Assembly (NCBI RefSeq): GCF_020181035.1
Contig: NZ_JAIQYY010000003.1
Span: forward strand, 214,885-278,884
Direction: 5' to 3'
Length of the DNA: 64,000 nucleotides
Source: Streptomyces sp. CoH27
GTDB lineage: Bacteria > Actinomycetota > Actinomycetes > Streptomycetales > Streptomycetaceae
Shown here piece by piece: positions 25,635 through 34,540 of the stretch. How positions within the stretch are numbered: position 1 is the stretch's first letter; each line of letters starts with the position of its first letter. A program made the translations under genes and the position numbers. The notes beneath the pieces are model-generated. The model was not told the origin of the DNA and searched no databases. It worked only from the letters and a program-made list of their open reading frames with translations.

Positions 25635-27272
25635 TCAAGAGGCTGGACGTGCTCGTTCCACGATCGCCACCAGGTCCAGGCCCGCCGGCAGGGTGCCGAA
25701 GCTCGCTCCGTGGTCGCCGCCCAGGCGGGAGGCGCAGAAGGCGTCGGCCACCTCCGGTGGGGCGTGGCGGACCAGGAGAGAGCCCTGGAGGACCAGGGCG
25801 AGGCGTTCCACCAGGCGGCGGGCGCGGGCCTCGATGCCGTCCAGGTCGGCGAGTTCGGTGAACAGGTCCTTCACCGCCCGGTCCAGGCGGTGGTCGGCGC
25901 CATGGGCGCGGCCGATCTCGGTGAGGCAGGCGTCCAGCGCGCCCGGCTCGCGTTGCAGCGCCCGGAGCACGTCGAGCGCCTGGACATTCCCGGCGCCCTC
26001 CCAGACGGAGTTCAGCGGCGACTCCCGGACCAGCCGGGGCAGTCCGGACTCCTCGACGTAGCCGTTGCCGCCGAGGCACTCCGCCGCCTCCACCGCGACG
26101 GGCGCGCAGCGCTTGGTGATCCAGTACTTGGCGGCGGGTACCGCGAGCCGCAGGAAGGCGCGCTCCTGCTCGCCGCCCTCGTCGTACGCTGCGGCCAGCC
26201 GCAGCGTGAGCGCGGTCGCGGCCTCGGACTCCAGAGCGAGGTCGGCGAGGACGTTGCGCATCAGCGGCTGGTCGATCAGCCGTGCGCCGAACGCCTCCCG
26301 GTGCGCGCAGTGGTGCACGGCCTGCACCACCGCCTGCCGCATCAGGCCCGCCGAGCCGAGCGCGCAGTCCAGCCGGGTCGCCGCGACCATCTCGATGATG
26401 GTCCGCACCCCGCGCCCCTCCTCGCCGACCCGGCGCGCCCAGGTCCCGGCGAACTCCACCTCGGCGGAGGCGTTGGACCGGTTGCCGAGCTTGTCCTTGA
26501 GTCGCTGGAGCAGGAACACGTTACGCGTGCCGTCCGCGAGGACCCGCGGCACGAGGAAGCAGGTGAGCCCGCCGGGGGCCTGGGCGAGCACCAGGAAGGC
26601 GTCGGACATCGGTGCCGAGCAGAACCACTTGTGACCGGTCAGCGCGTACGTCCCGGACTCGGCCAGCGGCCGGGCCTCGGTCGTGTTCGCCCGTACGTCG
26701 CTGCCGCCCTGCTTCTCCGTCATGGCCATGCCCATGAGGGCGCCGGCCTTCCGCGCGGCGGGCCGCAGCTCACGGTCGTACACCGTGGACGTCAGCAGCG
26801 GCTCCCACACGGCGGCCAGCTCCGGGTCGGTCCGCAGCGCGGGCACGGCCGCGTGGGTCATCGACAGCGGGCAGCAGTTGCCCGCCTCGACCTGGGTCCA
26901 GATCAGGAACCCGGCCGCCCGGCGCACATGCCCGGCGGGCCGTGTCCAGGCGCCGGTCAGCCCCGCCCCGACCCCCTTGCCGAGCAGCCGGTGCCAGGCC
27001 GGGTCGAAATCGACCTCGTCGATCCGGTGGCCGTAGCGGTCGTGGGTGCGCAGCCGGGGCGGGTGCTCGTTCGCCCGCGCCCCCCACTCCTGCACCTGCG
27101 CCGAACCCGAGGAGCGGCCCAGCACGGACAGCTCCGGGCGCACCTCGTCCAGTACGCCCGGGTCGGTGTACCGCTCGACGGCCGCCACGAGGGCCCGGTC
27201 GGCGGTGAACAGGTCGTAGCCGACCAGGGGCGGCGGCTGGTTCGTCACGGTGTGGGTGGAGGTGCCTGCCAT
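25635..27272 (-). CDS. acyl-CoA dehydrogenase family protein, AidB-like
   Basis: A 545-residue flavoenzyme. FAD and substrate-site segments include MAMTEKQGGSDVRAN, YALTGHKWFCSAPMSDAF and the C-terminal VEAAECLGGNGYVEES. The N-terminal extra domain (TNQPPPLVGYDLFTADRAL) marks the AidB/isovaleryl group of long acyl-CoA dehydrogenases. It may oxidise acyl-CoA or, like E. coli AidB, protect DNA from alkylation; sequence cannot decide. ATG 27272 is where homology starts. It is divergent from yihY with 134 bp between starts. Confidence 0.9.
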   Translation of the reverse strand: MAGTSTHTVTNQPPPLVGYDLFTADRALVAAVERYTDPGVLDEVRPELSVLGRSSGSAQVQEWGARANEHPPRLRTHDRYGHRIDEVDFDPAWHRLLGKGVGAGLTGAWTRPAGHVRRAAGFLIWTQVEAGNCCPLSMTHAAVPALRTDPELAAVWEPLLTSTVYDRELRPAARKAGALMGMAMTEKQGGSDVRANTTEARPLAESGTYALTGHKWFCSAPMSDAFLVLAQAPGGLTCFLVPRVLADGTRNVFLLQRLKDKLGNRSNASAEVEFAGTWARRVGEEGRGVRTIIEMVAATRLDCALGSAGLMRQAVVQAVHHCAHREAFGARLIDQPLMRNVLADLALESEAATALTLRLAAAYDEGGEQERAFLRLAVPAAKYWITKRCAPVAVEAAECLGGNGYVEESGLPRLVRESPLNSVWEGAGNVQALDVLRALQREPGALDACLTEIGRAHGADHRLDRAVKDLFTELADLDGIEARARRLVERLALVLQGSLLVRHAPPEVADAFCASRLGGDHGASFGTLPAGLDLVAIVERARPAS

Positions 27273-27406
27273 GATTGCGAACCTACCCGGGACTGGTGGA
27301 GGTGATGGCCTCCAGCGTGGCACAACGGCACGGGCCGGGGCGCCGGGGACCCGCTGACCCGGCCCGGAAGGTGAGGGCGGTCCGGTGCTGCGGCTACGGT
27401 TGGGTC

Positions 27407-28591
27407 GTGCAGCCAGCAAGTGAACCCCCCGAGCGGCCCCCCGGCCGTCTCCACCGGGCCAGAGCCCTCTACCGGAACGTCTCCAAGCGAAGGACGGCCT
27501 GGCTGCTGCTCAAGGACACCGTCAACTCCTGCATGGAGTACCGCATCCTGGGCCTGGCCGCCGAGGCGGCGTTCTTCACGCTGCTGTCCGTGCCGCCCCT
27601 GCTGCTCTGTCTCATCGGGCTGCTCGCCTACGTCGACACCTGGACCGGCGCCCACACCATCCAGAGCCTGGAGACCAACATCCTCGACGCCTCGCGGACG
27701 GTCCTGTCCGACAAGGGCGTGAAGGAGATCGCCGAGCCGATCCTGCACGACGTGCTGAAGACCAGGCCCGACGTCATCTCCATCGGGTTCGTCTTCGCGC
27801 TGTGGTCGGGATCGCGCGCGGTGAACGTCTTCATCGACACCATCACCGTCATGTACGGCCTCGACGGCGTCCGCGGCATCGTCAAGACGAGGGTGATGTC
27901 GTTCCTGCTCTTCATCGTCGCCCTGCTGATCGGCTCGGTGGCGCTGCCGCTCATGGTGGCGGGCCCGGACGCGGTGGTACGGGTGGTGCCCTGGTCGGCG
28001 ACGGTCGTGCAGGTCCTGTACTGGCCGGTCGTCATGGTCCTGTCCATCGCCTTCCTGACGACCCTGTACCACGTGTCCGTGCCGGTCCGCTCCCCGTGGA
28101 TCGAGGACGTCCCCGGCGCCCTCGTCGCGCTGGCCATGTGGGTCTTCGGCAGTTTCCTGCTGCGGATCTACCTCGTGCACACCATCGAGGGCGCCACGAT
28201 CTACGGCTCCCTGGCCGCCTCCGTCGCGGTCCTGCTGTGGATCGGCGTGTCGGCCTTCGCGGTCCTGGTCGGCGCGGCCGTGAACGCGGCCATCGACCGG
28301 GTCTGGCCCGCCGCCGCCACGGCCGCCGCCCGCGAGGCGAACGAGCGGATACGTGAGGCGCAGGTCGCCGAGTACGTCGCCTGGACGGCGGCGTCCCGCG
28401 AGGCCGACCCCGACGACCCGGACATGCCCTCCGAATTCCCCGAGCGCTGGTCCCGCTTCCTGCCCCCGGAGGACATCACGGCCCGCCTGCGCACCCACGC
28501 CAAGAACCCGCACCACCACCCTCACGCCCACAACGGCACCGGGGACACACCCACGAATCCTCACGGGGGCACACCGCCGCAGGGCCAGTGA
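27407..28591 (+). CDS. YihY/BrkB family membrane protein
   Basis: A 394-residue inner-membrane protein with about six TM segments (AAFFTLLSVPPLLLCLIGLL, SFLLFIVALLIGSVALPL, GSLAASVAVLLWIGVSAFAV). The long His- and Pro-rich cytoplasmic tail contains HHHPHAHNG. The family was once labelled ribonuclease BN in error; its role is unknown. GTG 27407 has TACGGT (27395-27400) 6 nt upstream and no ribosome site, so it is probably leaderless. Confidence 0.85.
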   Translation: MQPASEPPERPPGRLHRARALYRNVSKRRTAWLLLKDTVNSCMEYRILGLAAEAAFFTLLSVPPLLLCLIGLLAYVDTWTGAHTIQSLETNILDASRTVLSDKGVKEIAEPILHDVLKTRPDVISIGFVFALWSGSRAVNVFIDTITVMYGLDGVRGIVKTRVMSFLLFIVALLIGSVALPLMVAGPDAVVRVVPWSATVVQVLYWPVVMVLSIAFLTTLYHVSVPVRSPWIEDVPGALVALAMWVFGSFLLRIYLVHTIEGATIYGSLAASVAVLLWIGVSAFAVLVGAAVNAAIDRVWPAAATAAAREANERIREAQVAEYVAWTAASREADPDDPDMPSEFPERWSRFLPPEDITARLRTHAKNPHHHPHAHNGTGDTPTNPHGGTPPQGQ

Positions 28592-28766
28592 GCGGTGACT
28601 CTCCACCCCTGGGTGCGCATCAGCGGTGGATGACGGCGCCGGGTGTTTCCACCTGCATTCCACCCGTCTCTCCACCCGTGCTCCGATCCGCCCGGTACCG
28701 CCATGGACCTAGCGTTTTCCACGGGCCGGCGGTGGCTTCCCGACCGGCGAAGAGGCGGAGGTCGAT

Positions 28767-29633
28767 ATGACGGAGACGGAGACGGGCCCGGGGGCGGAGT
28801 CGGGCCCGGGGGCGGAGTCGGGCCCGGGGGCGGAGTCGGGCCCGGGGGCGAGGAACGGTGGGCTGGGCCACGGCCCGCTGCTCGGGATCGCCGCCGACAT
28901 CCTCCTGCCCCTCCTCGTCTACTACGCCGCCCGCGTACTCGGCGCGCACCAGGGCCCGGCGCTCCTGCTCAGCGGGGCGCCTCCCGCCCTGCGGCTGCTG
29001 TACGGCGCGCTGCGGCACCGCAGGATCGACGGCGTGGACCTGTGCTTCACGGTGTGGCTGGCCGGTGCCGCGCTGGTGTCCCTGATCGGCGGCGGTCCCC
29101 GTGTCCTGCTGTTCAAGGACGAGGCGCTGTCCCTCGTCGTCGGCACCTGGGTGGCCGGCACCGGGTTCACCCGCAGGCCGCTGGCCTTCCAGCTGGGACA
29201 GCGGCTGCACCGGGGGCCGGCCGCCCTGGCGCGCGCCGGGCTCTGGCGGGACTCCGCCGAGTTCCGCCGGGCCCTGCGCGCCCTCACCCTGGCCTGGGGC
29301 GCCGAGCAACTGCTCGACGGCGGCCTCGGCACACTCGCCGCGGCCGTACTGCCGTCCGACACCGTGCCGCTGCTCACCCGCGTGGTGTCCCTGTCCCTGC
29401 TCGCCCTGACGGCCGCGGCCACCGCCGGGTACGCCCGCCGCTTCCGCACCCGCCACGGCCTCCCGTTGCTCGGCACCCCCGGCACGGAGCACGCCGACCG
29501 CACGAACGGCAGCCTGCCCCCGTCCTTCCCGTCCTTCCCGTCCGCTCCGGCGCCCGCTGCGACCCTGGCGACGGCGGACCCCGGCATACGCACCCAGCTG
29601 CCGCCGCGTTCTCCGGCCCGGCGTCCGGGCTGA
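28767..29633 (+). CDS. VC0807-like integral membrane protein with N-terminal GPGAES repeats
   Basis: A 288-residue protein whose first 30 residues are GPGAES-type hexapeptides coded by an 18-nt tandem repeat (about 28788-28845). Then come four or more TM segments ([38 protein letters not shown], a late [18 protein letters not shown]) and a Pro/Ser-rich tail. The core matches VC0807-type membrane proteins of unknown function. A purine-rich GGCGGAGG precedes the ATG. Repeat copy number is likely to vary between strains. Confidence 0.75.
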   Translation: MTETETGPGAESGPGAESGPGAESGPGARNGGLGHGPLLGIAADILLPLLVYYAARVLGAHQGPALLLSGAPPALRLLYGALRHRRIDGVDLCFTVWLAGAALVSLIGGGPRVLLFKDEALSLVVGTWVAGTGFTRRPLAFQLGQRLHRGPAALARAGLWRDSAEFRRALRALTLAWGAEQLLDGGLGTLAAAVLPSDTVPLLTRVVSLSLLALTAAATAGYARRFRTRHGLPLLGTPGTEHADRTNGSLPPSFPSFPSAPAPAATLATADPGIRTQLPPRSPARRPG

Positions 29634-29642
29634 CCGTCACTG

Positions 29643-29688
29643 CGGCACCGGCACCGGCACCGGCATCGGCATCGGCACCGGCACCGGA
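29643..29688. repeat. hexanucleotide repeat (GGCACC/GGCATC)n
   Basis: About seven copies of a 6-nt unit lie between the VC0807-like gene and the AraC-family gene, roughly 25 nt before the latter's -10 box. Slippage could change promoter spacing; whether it does is unknown. Confidence 0.7.
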
Positions 29689-29724
29689 CAGACTGAGTGC
29701 CGTCGGCGACGTAGGCTGGCGCTT

Positions 29725-30411
29725 GTGTACGCGGAGCGGGCGTCCCGGCTGGCCGGTGCCGTCGTGTGGACGAACACCCCGACCGGGGCCGGTGGCCGGG
29801 CCGTGCTGCCCGACGGCTGCATGGACCTGCTGTGGAGCGAGGGCCGGCTGCTGGTCGCGGGCCCCGACACCCGCCCCTACGCCCCCGAGGGTCCGGAACG
29901 TTCCTGGGCTGGTGTCCGTTTCTTTCCCGGCACCGCGCCCGCCCTGCTCGGCGTACCGGCGCACGAACTGCGGGATCGGCGCGTGGAGTTGGCCGACCTG
30001 TGGCCCGCCGCCCGAGTCCGCCGGCTGTGCGACCGGATCGAGGCGGCCACCGATCCGGCGACGGCACTGGAGGACGTCGCCCTGGACGCGGCAGCGCGCG
30101 TGGCGGCCCCCGATCCGCTGCTGCGCCGGCTGGTGGAGCGCCTGGACGAGGGCCGGCCGGTGTCCGAGACGGCCGCCGAACTCGGCATCGCCGCCCGCAC
30201 GTTGCACCGCCGCAGCCTGAACGCGTTCGGCTACGGCCCCAAGACTCTCGCCCGCATCCTGCGTCTGCAACGGGCGCTGACGCTGGCCCGCTCCGGGGTG
30301 GCGTACGCCGAGACGGCGGTCCGCGCGGGCTACGCGGACCAGGCCCATCTCGCCCGGGAGGTACGGGAGCTGGCCGGTATGCCGCTCGGGGAGCTACTCG
30401 GCGGCGGGTAG
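29725..30411 (+). CDS. AraC-family transcriptional regulator (DUF6597-type N-terminus)
   Basis: A 228-residue regulator. The N-terminal half ([19 protein letters not shown]) is the DUF6597-like sensor. The C-terminal half is a two-helix-turn-helix AraC domain with [18 protein letters not shown] and the second helix region [23 protein letters not shown] 29725 has TAGGCT (29712-29717) 7 nt upstream: leaderless. Its 3' end overlaps the convergent VOC gene by 18 bp, so the pair may be co-regulated or antisense-controlled. Confidence 0.88.
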   Translation: MYAERASRLAGAVVWTNTPTGAGGRAVLPDGCMDLLWSEGRLLVAGPDTRPYAPEGPERSWAGVRFFPGTAPALLGVPAHELRDRRVELADLWPAARVRRLCDRIEAATDPATALEDVALDAAARVAAPDPLLRRLVERLDEGRPVSETAAELGIAARTLHRRSLNAFGYGPKTLARILRLQRALTLARSGVAYAETAVRAGYADQAHLAREVRELAGMPLGELLGGG

Positions 30412-30795
30412 CGGGGCGAACAGGTCGACGCCGTTGCCGTCCGGGTCGTGCACGGTGGCGTACCGCTGGCCCCAGAAGGCGTCCCACGGCTTCAGCTCGC
30501 CGTGGTACCCGGCGCCCACGAGTTCCTCGTACCGGGCGTCGACCTCGGCGGGTGAGCCGCAGCGGAAGGCGAGCCCGATGCGCCCACCGCCCTCGGGCGG
30601 GCGCCAGCCGGGGTGGAAGGAGCGGACGGTCTCCTCGGTGTCCAGCGCGAGCACCAGCCCGCCGGGCAGCTCGGCCTCGACATGCGGCTGTTCCTCGGCC
30701 CCGTCGGGGAAGACCAGCCCGAGGCGGCGGTAGAAGGCGAGCGAGGCGGCCAGATCGGAGGCCACCACGCCGATCACGGCGAATCGTGCAGTCAT
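30394..30795 (-). CDS. VOC family (glyoxalase/bleomycin-resistance fold) protein
   Basis: A 133-residue single-domain VOC protein: [30 protein letters not shown], and the C-terminal [18 protein letters not shown]. Paired beta-alpha-beta-beta-beta modules are evident. Members bind metals or small ligands, including antibiotics; the substrate here is unknown. ATG 30795 has TACGGT 6 nt upstream on its strand (30807-30802), so the transcript is likely leaderless. It overlaps the convergent AraC gene at its 3' end. Confidence 0.85.
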   Translation of the reverse strand: MTARFAVIGVVASDLAASLAFYRRLGLVFPDGAEEQPHVEAELPGGLVLALDTEETVRSFHPGWRPPEGGGRIGLAFRCGSPAEVDARYEELVGAGYHGELKPWDAFWGQRYATVHDPDGNGVDLFAPLPAAE

Positions 30796-30874
30796 GGGGC
30801 CACCGTAGGAGGGCGGTGGCGGGAGGGTCTTGAAGAAATCGGCCACCCTGCGGGTGCGATGACAGCTTCCGGTC

Positions 30875-31507
30875 TCAGCCGAAGGTCACCGGCCCCTTCG
30901 GTGTGTCCACGATGAAGGTGAGCGCCGCCGGACCCAAGGTGACGGTCAGCTCGGTGTCCAGGGCCGCCAGCGGTCCGCGGAGGGCCTCCGGGTCGGGGAG
31001 CGTGGCCCTCAGCTCCAGCAGCGGGGTGACCGGCAGACCCGAGTCCGCCGGGTGGCGCGAGTCGCCCCAGTCGATCAGGAAGGGCACCAGGCCGGAGGGG
31101 TCCCCTGAGGTGCCGTCGGTCAGCCGCCAGCGCAGCAGGGTGCCGTCGGGGGTGCGGCGGCTCATCGGGCGGACGGGGCCGGGGTCGTAGCCCCGCGCGC
31201 GGGCCGCCGTGATCGCCGTGTCGAGGTCGGGCGGGCTGATCGCCCAGGTCAGCGTGCGCGGCTCGGTCAGCTGGTCGACGCCGAACGGCCGCGGCCCGGC
31301 GGGCTCCGGCTGCTCCGGGTCGGGGCCGAGGATCTCCAGGTACCTGCGGCCGCCCAGCCCCACCAGATGGTTGCGGGTGCCGAGACCGAGGTGCACACCG
31401 CCGGGCTCGGGTGTCACTCCGGTGCGCCGGGTGAAGTCGGCGACGGTCGCGGCCAGATCCGGCGTGGCGAGGACGAGGTGGTCCAGGAGCGGGGGAACGG
31501 CGTTCAT
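30875..31507 (-). CDS. VOC family protein, glyoxalase-like domain
   Basis: A 210-residue protein with the glyoxalase-3-like pattern LDHLVLATPDLAATVADF, GTRNHLVGLGGRRYLEILGP and RPFGVDQLTEPRTLTWAI. It has a longer second half than simple VOC proteins, as in this subfamily. Function is unknown. ATG 31507 lacks a ribosome site but has TAGCCT on its strand 8 nt upstream (31521-31516), so it is probably leaderless. It is 79 bp upstream of the other VOC gene in the same direction but has its own promoter. Confidence 0.82.
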   Translation of the reverse strand: MNAVPPLLDHLVLATPDLAATVADFTRRTGVTPEPGGVHLGLGTRNHLVGLGGRRYLEILGPDPEQPEPAGPRPFGVDQLTEPRTLTWAISPPDLDTAITAARARGYDPGPVRPMSRRTPDGTLLRWRLTDGTSGDPSGLVPFLIDWGDSRHPADSGLPVTPLLELRATLPDPEALRGPLAALDTELTVTLGPAALTFIVDTPKGPVTFG

Positions 31508-31634
31508 GCCCGGCGAGGCTACGGTCACCGGCCGCACGGCACAAGGAAGTTGGACCGAGCCCGAGCCTTCGGTGACGTCCGCTCGGTGAAACCGTTCCCC
31601 CATTGGAGTGAGTAAAGCATGCGTATGTGGAAAG

Positions 31635-31672
31635 TCACGTGAACATCTAGAGATGCTCTTGCTTTGGCAAAG
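31635..31672. promoter_or_regulatory. three short palindromes before the PEP mutase-like gene
   Basis: TCACGTGA (31635-31642), CATCT-AG-AGATG (31644-31655) and CTTTG-G-CAAAG (31662-31672) lie in an AT-rich 38-bp stretch just upstream of the TTG start at 31696. They are possible operators for three proteins or parts of one composite site. Confidence 0.4.
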
Positions 31673-31695
31673 GGATCCGTGGGAGGAGTCGGACC

Positions 31696-32559
31696 TTGAC
31701 TTACGGAAAACAGCTGCGCGAACGCATCGCCGGGCCCGGGACCACGCCGCTGATCGGCGTGTACGACATGTACTCGGCGTCGATCGCGGCCCAGCACTAC
31801 GACGGCATGTTCGTCTCGGGCTTCGGATTCGCGGCCTCGTACTACGGGCTGCCGGACATCGGTTTCATCGCCTGGCCCGACATGGTGGCCTTCGTCCAGC
31901 GGCTGCGGGGCGCGTTCCCGCACCACCACCTGCTGGTCGACATCGACGACGGTTACGTCGATCCCGAGGTCGCCTGTCATGTCGTCGAAGGACTGGAGCG
32001 CATCGGGGCCTCCGGCGTGATCCTGGAGGACCAGAAGCGGCCCCGTCGCTGCGGACACGCCGACGGCAAGCAGGTGCTGCCGCTGGAGGAGTACCTGGAG
32101 AAACTGGACAAGGTCCTCCAGACCCGCAAGGACCTGGTCGTCGTGGCCCGGACGGACGCCACCGAGGAGCACGACATCCTGCACCGCGCCCAGCGGCTGG
32201 CCGCCACCGACGCCGACGTCGTGCTGGTCGACGGGGTGCGCAGCGTCGAGTGGATCCAGCGCATCCGCAAGGTCGTGGGCGACAAGCCGCTGCTGTTCAA
32301 CCAGATCGCCGGGGGCAAGTCGCCCCGCCTCTCCCTCGGCGAACTGACCGGCCTCGGCGTGGACGTCGCCATCTACAGCACGCCGTGTCTGTTCGCCGCG
32401 CACGAGGCGATGGACTCCGCGCTCGCCGGTCTGAAGGCCGCCGACGGCCGGCTGCCCGAGGTCGATCCGGCGAGCGGCATCGGCGTGAAGGCCGCCACCA
32501 GCCTGCTGGAGCGCAACATCGCCCGGGAGCGGCTCACCCCCGAGGGCGTGGGCGTGTGA
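31696..32559 (+). CDS. isocitrate lyase/PEP mutase superfamily enzyme
   Basis: A 287-residue TIM-barrel enzyme. The metal site is in LLVDIDDGYVDPEV and the flexible active-site loop in VILEDQKRPRRCGHADGKQ. The Cys-Gly-His of the loop matches the KKCGH catalytic signature of isocitrate/methylisocitrate lyases rather than true PEP mutases, so a C-C lyase or oxaloacetate decarboxylase role is likely. A TTG start (31696) follows a strong GGGAGGAG about 9 nt upstream. Its stop overlaps the start of the small secreted ORF (GTGA). No phosphonate genes are nearby. Confidence 0.85.
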   Translation: MTYGKQLRERIAGPGTTPLIGVYDMYSASIAAQHYDGMFVSGFGFAASYYGLPDIGFIAWPDMVAFVQRLRGAFPHHHLLVDIDDGYVDPEVACHVVEGLERIGASGVILEDQKRPRRCGHADGKQVLPLEEYLEKLDKVLQTRKDLVVVARTDATEEHDILHRAQRLAATDADVVLVDGVRSVEWIQRIRKVVGDKPLLFNQIAGGKSPRLSLGELTGLGVDVAIYSTPCLFAAHEAMDSALAGLKAADGRLPEVDPASGIGVKAATSLLERNIARERLTPEGVGV

Positions 32560-32822
32560 GGCGTGCCGTACCCCGGCTCGGGACGGCGGCGGCCCTCGCC
32601 GCCGCGGCGCTCGGCGCCGGCGCGGCACCCGCGGCACCCGCACCCGCGACCGGCAGCCTGATCACCGTCATCGACAACTCCCACGCCGACTCCTGGCTGG
32701 AGGTCGACCGCACCGCCAACGTCCAGGCCGGCAGGGGCACGGCCGGCAGCGACCACGACGGCAGTGCCGTGGACGCGATCGAGGCCCTCGTCGGTGCCCC
32801 CCATCACCACGGGGACTACTGA
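32556..32822 (+). CDS. small secreted Ala-rich protein
   Basis: An 88-residue ORF starting at a GTG that overlaps the preceding stop. Basic MRRAVPRLG is followed by a hydrophobic Ala-rich signal ending near PAPA, then SLITVIDNSHADSWLEVDRT and a His-rich tail ending HHHGDY. No family is recognised. The 4-nt overlap indicates it is made together with the lyase-like enzyme. The His cluster could bind metal. Confidence 0.65.
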   Translation: MRRAVPRLGTAAALAAAALGAGAAPAAPAPATGSLITVIDNSHADSWLEVDRTANVQAGRGTAGSDHDGSAVDAIEALVGAPHHHGDY

Positions 32823-32920
32823 GGGCAACTACTCACGCCGCTCACGGCGGCGGCCGGGCACCCCGTGCGGGAGGTGCCCGACCGCCACCGTGCCCCGGCC
32901 TCACCCACGCCGGGGCCGAC

Positions 32921-33020
32921 TCGGTCTTCGCCGGGTCGGCTCAGCGCTCGCCGGGTCGGCTCGGTTCTCGCCGGGTCGGCTCAGCGCTCGCCGGGTCGGC
33001 TCGGTTCTCGCCGGGTCGGC
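32921..33020. repeat. 20-bp tandem repeat, five copies
   Basis: Five direct 20-bp units end in CGCCGGGTCGGC. The first three and last four bases vary in an alternating A-B-A-B fashion (TCAGCGCT versus TCGGTTCT). The array fills the gap between two converging small secreted-protein genes and touches the stop codon at 33021. Each unit has GCCGGGTCGGC, which can fold weakly, so the array may act as a terminator. Confidence 0.9.
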
Positions 33021-33224
33021 TCAGTCCTCGGCGAGGTCGGGGCGGCCGTTCTCGTCGAGTCCGACGTCGGCCTTCGGGTCGTGCTCGTCGCCGGGCGTGG
33101 CCACGGTGGCGCGGTGCTGTCCGGGGGCGAGGGTGCGGCAGGCGGCGTGGGCCGTACCGAAGGCGGTGACCAGAGCGACTGCGGCCACGGCGAGGGCCGC
33201 TGCGGTGCGCGAGGTGAGGTCCAT
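33021..33224 (-). CDS. small secreted protein
   Basis: A 67-residue ORF with a clear signal peptide (AAALAVAAVALVTAFGTAHA) and an acidic mature part with one Cys (CRTLAPGQHRATV ... GLDENGRPDLAED). No family is recognised. A ribosome-like GGG lies before the ATG at 33224. It ends exactly at the edge of the tandem repeat. Confidence 0.65.
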   Translation of the reverse strand: MDLTSRTAAALAVAAVALVTAFGTAHAACRTLAPGQHRATVATPGDEHDPKADVGLDENGRPDLAED

Positions 33225-33286
33225 GCCCGGGAAACGATCCCGGGTACGGCGCGGTCACCGCCCCGCGTCCGGACGGGCGTGCCGCA

Positions 33287-34345
33287 TCACGCGGCCGGCC
33301 GCGCCAGGGGCGGCGCCGCCGTGCTCGCGCGCGGCACCAGCCGGGTCGACAACTCGGTCCGGGTGCCCTCCGGACGCTCGCCCTGCATCATCCGCACCAG
33401 CAGCCGGAGCGCGGTCGCCGCCATCTCCCCGAGCGGCTGGCGCACGGTGGTCAGGGCCGGCGCGATCCAGCGGGCCTCGGGCAGGTCGTCGAAGCCCACG
33501 ACGCTCATGTCGTCCGGCACCCTCAACCCCCGTTCCGCGAGCGCCGCGTACACCCCGAGGGCCATCCGGTCCGAGCACACGAACACCGCGGTCGGCGGCT
33601 CGGGCAGGTCCAGCAGTTCGTGCGTGCGCAGCCGAGCGGTGGCCTCGTCGAAACCGGCGTACCGCACGTACTCGGCGAGGTGCCGCACCCCGGCGGAGGC
33701 GAGCGCGGAACGGTAACCGGCCACCCGGGCGCTGCTGCCCATCGTGCGCCGGTGCCCGGCGATCACCGCGATCCGCCGGTGGCCGAGCCCCAGCAGATGC
33801 TCGGTCGCGCTGACCCCGCCCTGCCAGTTGGCCGCCCCGACCGATACCACCCCGGCCGGCGGTTCGTGCGCGGGGTCGATCAGCACGTAGGGGATGCGGT
33901 GGTGGTCCAGCCACGCGTACTGCGACGGGGACAGTTCGGCGAGGTTGAACAGCACTCCGGAGGAGCCGCGGGCGGTCAGCTTGTCCAGCCAGTCGCGCTC
34001 CGGCCGGCCGCCACGGGCCCGGTTCGGCCCGGCCGAGACCACCACCTCCAGGCCCGCCTCGTGCGCCGCCGCCTCCACCCCGTGCAGCACCGCTCCCGAC
34101 CCGGAGCTCTCCAGCGAGTGCACCACCAGGTCGACCAGGACAGGAGCCTTCGCCGCGTCGAAGCGGGGCCGGCGCACATAGCCGAGCCGGTCCAGTGCCT
34201 CGGTGACCCGGCGGCGGGTCTCCGGTGCCACGTCCTCGCGGCCGTTGACCACCTTCGACGCGGTGGGCACCGATACCCCCGCCTCGCGTGCCACCACGGC
34301 CAGCGTCGGCCCGGCCGTCACGCTCGCACTCCCCGCACGGACCAC
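33287..34345 (-). CDS. LacI-family transcriptional regulator (1)
   Basis: A 352-residue repressor: N-terminal HTH PTLAVVAREAGVSVPTASKVVNG and hinge-helix region, then a periplasmic-binding-like sugar domain (LIDPAHEPPAGVVSVGAANWQGG, VFVCSDRMALGVYAALAERG, VVGFDDLPEARWIAPALTTV). GTG 34345 is chosen because GGAGAGG lies upstream and the HTH begins soon after. It sits at one edge of the pectin island and next to the ABC-GH43 operon. The palindrome AAGCGCTT on its own promoter suggests autorepression. Confidence 0.9.
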   Translation of the reverse strand: MVRAGSASVTAGPTLAVVAREAGVSVPTASKVVNGREDVAPETRRRVTEALDRLGYVRRPRFDAAKAPVLVDLVVHSLESSGSGAVLHGVEAAAHEAGLEVVVSAGPNRARGGRPERDWLDKLTARGSSGVLFNLAELSPSQYAWLDHHRIPYVLIDPAHEPPAGVVSVGAANWQGGVSATEHLLGLGHRRIAVIAGHRRTMGSSARVAGYRSALASAGVRHLAEYVRYAGFDEATARLRTHELLDLPEPPTAVFVCSDRMALGVYAALAERGLRVPDDMSVVGFDDLPEARWIAPALTTVRQPLGEMAATALRLLVRMMQGERPEGTRTELSTRLVPRASTAAPPLARPAA

Positions 34346-34428
34346 AGGAAACCGCCTCTCCGGCCCGCCTTTGGGCCTCGAAAGTTGCGACCAACGCTGC
34401 TTCCGCGGCCTGCTCACCGACCATGCAG

Positions 34429-34469
34429 AAAGCGCTTCCTACGATAGATGCGCGTCAACACGGCGTGAA
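34429..34469 (-). promoter_or_regulatory. promoter of LacI(1) with AAGCGCTT operator at +1
   Basis: On the minus strand TTCACG (34469-34464) and TATCGT (34446-34441) are separated by exactly 17 bp. The predicted start point, about 34434, falls inside AGAAAGCGCTTCC, whose core AAGCGCTT is 34429-34436. The same core occurs at 60397-60404 and a close form at 42197-42208. Confidence 0.65.
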
Positions 34470-34493
34470 GACATGGGAATTCGCGGGATGGCG

Positions 34494-34519
34494 CCGGTCG
34501 GAGCTTTCGAAACTCCGAA
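34494..34519 (-). terminator. hairpin after the ABC-GH43 operon
   Basis: TCGGAG and CTCCGA arms flank a TTTCGAAA-containing loop at about 34498-34518, some 25-45 nt past the GH43 stop. It should end that operon before LacI(1). The loop's TTTCGAAA recurs at 42703-42710, so an alternative reading is a protein site. Confidence 0.5.
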
Positions 34520-34540
34520 CATCCCCTTCGGTGGGTGAGG

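Noticed and set aside
27407..28591. Ribonuclease BN
   Set aside because: An old mislabel of the YihY family; the protein is a membrane protein without nuclease motifs.
31696..32559. Phosphonate biosynthesis by a PEP mutase
   Set aside because: The loop carries Cys-Gly-His and no phosphonopyruvate decarboxylase or related gene is present.
32921..33020. CRISPR array
   Set aside because: Repeats are contiguous 20-mers without unique spacers and no cas genes are near.
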